Source: Duganella sp. CF517 (GTDB lineage: Bacteria > Pseudomonadota > Gammaproteobacteria > Burkholderiales > Burkholderiaceae_D). From it: a DNA stretch of 64,000 nt. The translations under genes and the position numbers were made by a program. The DNA lies in the NCBI RefSeq assembly GCF_900110275.1, contig NZ_FODC01000010.1:62001-126000 (forward strand), written 5' to 3'. This document shows, piece by piece, positions 63,240-64,000 of this stretch. How positions within the stretch are numbered: position 1 is the first letter of the stretch; the number at the start of each line of letters is the position of its first letter. The notes below the pieces were generated by a model that saw only the letters and a list, made by a program, of their open reading frames with translations, was not told where the DNA came from and made no database searches.

Positions 63240-64000
63240 ATGCCTATCCAAAAACCGATCAAGCATTACCTGCAGTTTTCCGACTTCACGTTGGCCGAAT
63301 ACGAATACGTCATCGAGCGCGCGCACCTGATCAAGCGAAAGTTCAAAAACTACGAGATCTACCACCCGCTGATCGACCGCACGCTGGTGATGGTGTTCGA
63401 GAAGAACTCGACCCGCACCCGCCTGTCGTTCGAGGCCGGCATGCACCAGCTGGGCGGCGCCGCCATCTACCTGAACACGCGCGACTCGCAACTGGGGCGC
63501 GGCGAGCCGGTCGAGGACGCCGGCCAGGTGATGAGCCGCATGTGCGACATCATCATGGTGCGCACCTTCGGCCAGGACATCATCGAGCGCTTCGCCGCCC
63601 ATTCGCGCGTGCCGGTGATTAACGGCCTGACCAACGAGCACCACCCGTGCCAGGTGTTCGCCGACATCTTCACCTTCTACGAGCACCGCGGCCCGATCGC
63701 CGGCAAGACCGTGGCCTGGATCGGCGACGCCAACAACATGCTGTATTCGTGGCTGCAGGCGGCCGAGGTGTTCGGCTTCCACGTCAACGTCTCCACGCCC
63801 AAGGGCTACGACATGGACATGTCGCTGGTGTCGACCGACCGCTATACCTTCTTCGCCAACCCGGCCGACGCCTGCGAGGGCGCGCACCTGGTCAACACGG
63901 ACGTCTGGACCAGCATGGGCTACGAAGAGGAAAACGCCGCCCGCATCAAGGCCTTCGACGGCTGGATCGTCGACGCGGCCAAGATGGCGCGCGCCGCGCC
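63240..64000 (+). CDS. argF: Ornithine carbamoyltransferase (partial, runs off the window)
   Basis: The gene starts at ATG 63240 (MPIQKPIKHYLQFSDFTLAE) and is still open at 64000, after 253 codons. The carbamoyl phosphate motif STRTR (FEKNSTRTRLSFEAGM, about residues 53-68) and the EHHPCQVFADIFTFYEHRG motif (HPCQ) are intact. It makes citrulline from ornithine in arginine biosynthesis. About 50 C-terminal residues, including the HCLP motif, are outside the window. Confidence 0.96.
   Translation, partial: MPIQKPIKHYLQFSDFTLAEYEYVIERAHLIKRKFKNYEIYHPLIDRTLVMVFEKNSTRTRLSFEAGMHQLGGAAIYLNTRDSQLGRGEPVEDAGQVMSRMCDIIMVRTFGQDIIERFAAHSRVPVINGLTNEHHPCQVFADIFTFYEHRGPIAGKTVAWIGDANNMLYSWLQAAEVFGFHVNVSTPKGYDMDMSLVSTDRYTFFANPADACEGAHLVNTDVWTSMGYEEENAARIKAFDGWIVDAAKMARAA

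Overview
The window is GC-rich chromosomal DNA from a betaproteobacterium. The best fit is Oxalobacteraceae (Massilia/Duganella/Telluria type). I infer this from the mix of a PEP-CTERM protein, a Xanthomonas/Caulobacter-type TonB receptor, three tar-like chemoreceptors (two with an LGGEP HAMP signature), an SUV3-like helicase, and housekeeping genes such as orn, rsgA, phhB, argF, mntH and srkA. No rRNA, tRNA, CRISPR array, intact insertion sequence or phage was found.

Layout. (1) 1-4.7 kb is a lower-GC accessory region. It holds an OLD-like AAA/Toprim ATPase, then an Hcp gene, a BPSL0067-type candidate amidase effector and a secreted STY0301-type candidate immunity gene, then a run of broken gene remnants. 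(2) 4.8-9.1 kb: MepA-like peptidase, frameshifted cupin, polysaccharide flippase, glycosyltransferase, transporter remnant and a small protein. (3) 9.2-16.7 kb: TonB-dependent receptor, acyltransferase, HerA-like ATPase and diguanylate cyclase. (4) 16.9-22.9 kb is a type VI secretion (T6SS) accessory locus: orphan tssF-tssG, a decayed effector/immunity pair next to a REP-like repeat cluster, NIPSNAP, and an intact glycine-zipper protein with its small partner gene. (5) 22.9-26.8 kb: SUV3-like helicase, YigZ and a DUF418 membrane protein. (6) 27.1-39.2 kb: three chemoreceptors, a Tat-exported phospholipase C behind a good Pho box, a PEP-CTERM protein, an outer-membrane protein, GNAT, a histidine kinase remnant, cystine symporter and a lipoprotein. 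(7) 39.2-45.7 kb: FadL, a second array of the same repeat family, and an RND pump with adaptor. (8) 45.7-64 kb is ordinary chromosomal backbone with a large Ala-rich coiled-coil protein, srkA, mntH, orn, M48 protease, phhB, rsgA, a TPR-GAF histidine kinase and the start of argF.

The main observation is that one two-gene module occurs three times. The upstream gene encodes a glycine-zipper protein and the downstream gene a small acidic protein. The module is intact at 21.7 kb beside tssF, frameshifted and 5'-truncated at 17.2 kb, and reduced to 3' fragments at 3.7 kb just after the Hcp cassette. Gene order and the short intergenic spacer are kept in all three. I read it as a candidate T6SS membrane-targeting effector and immunity pair that is duplicated and then decays. 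The 5' break of the second copy coincides with a cluster of REP-like repeats.
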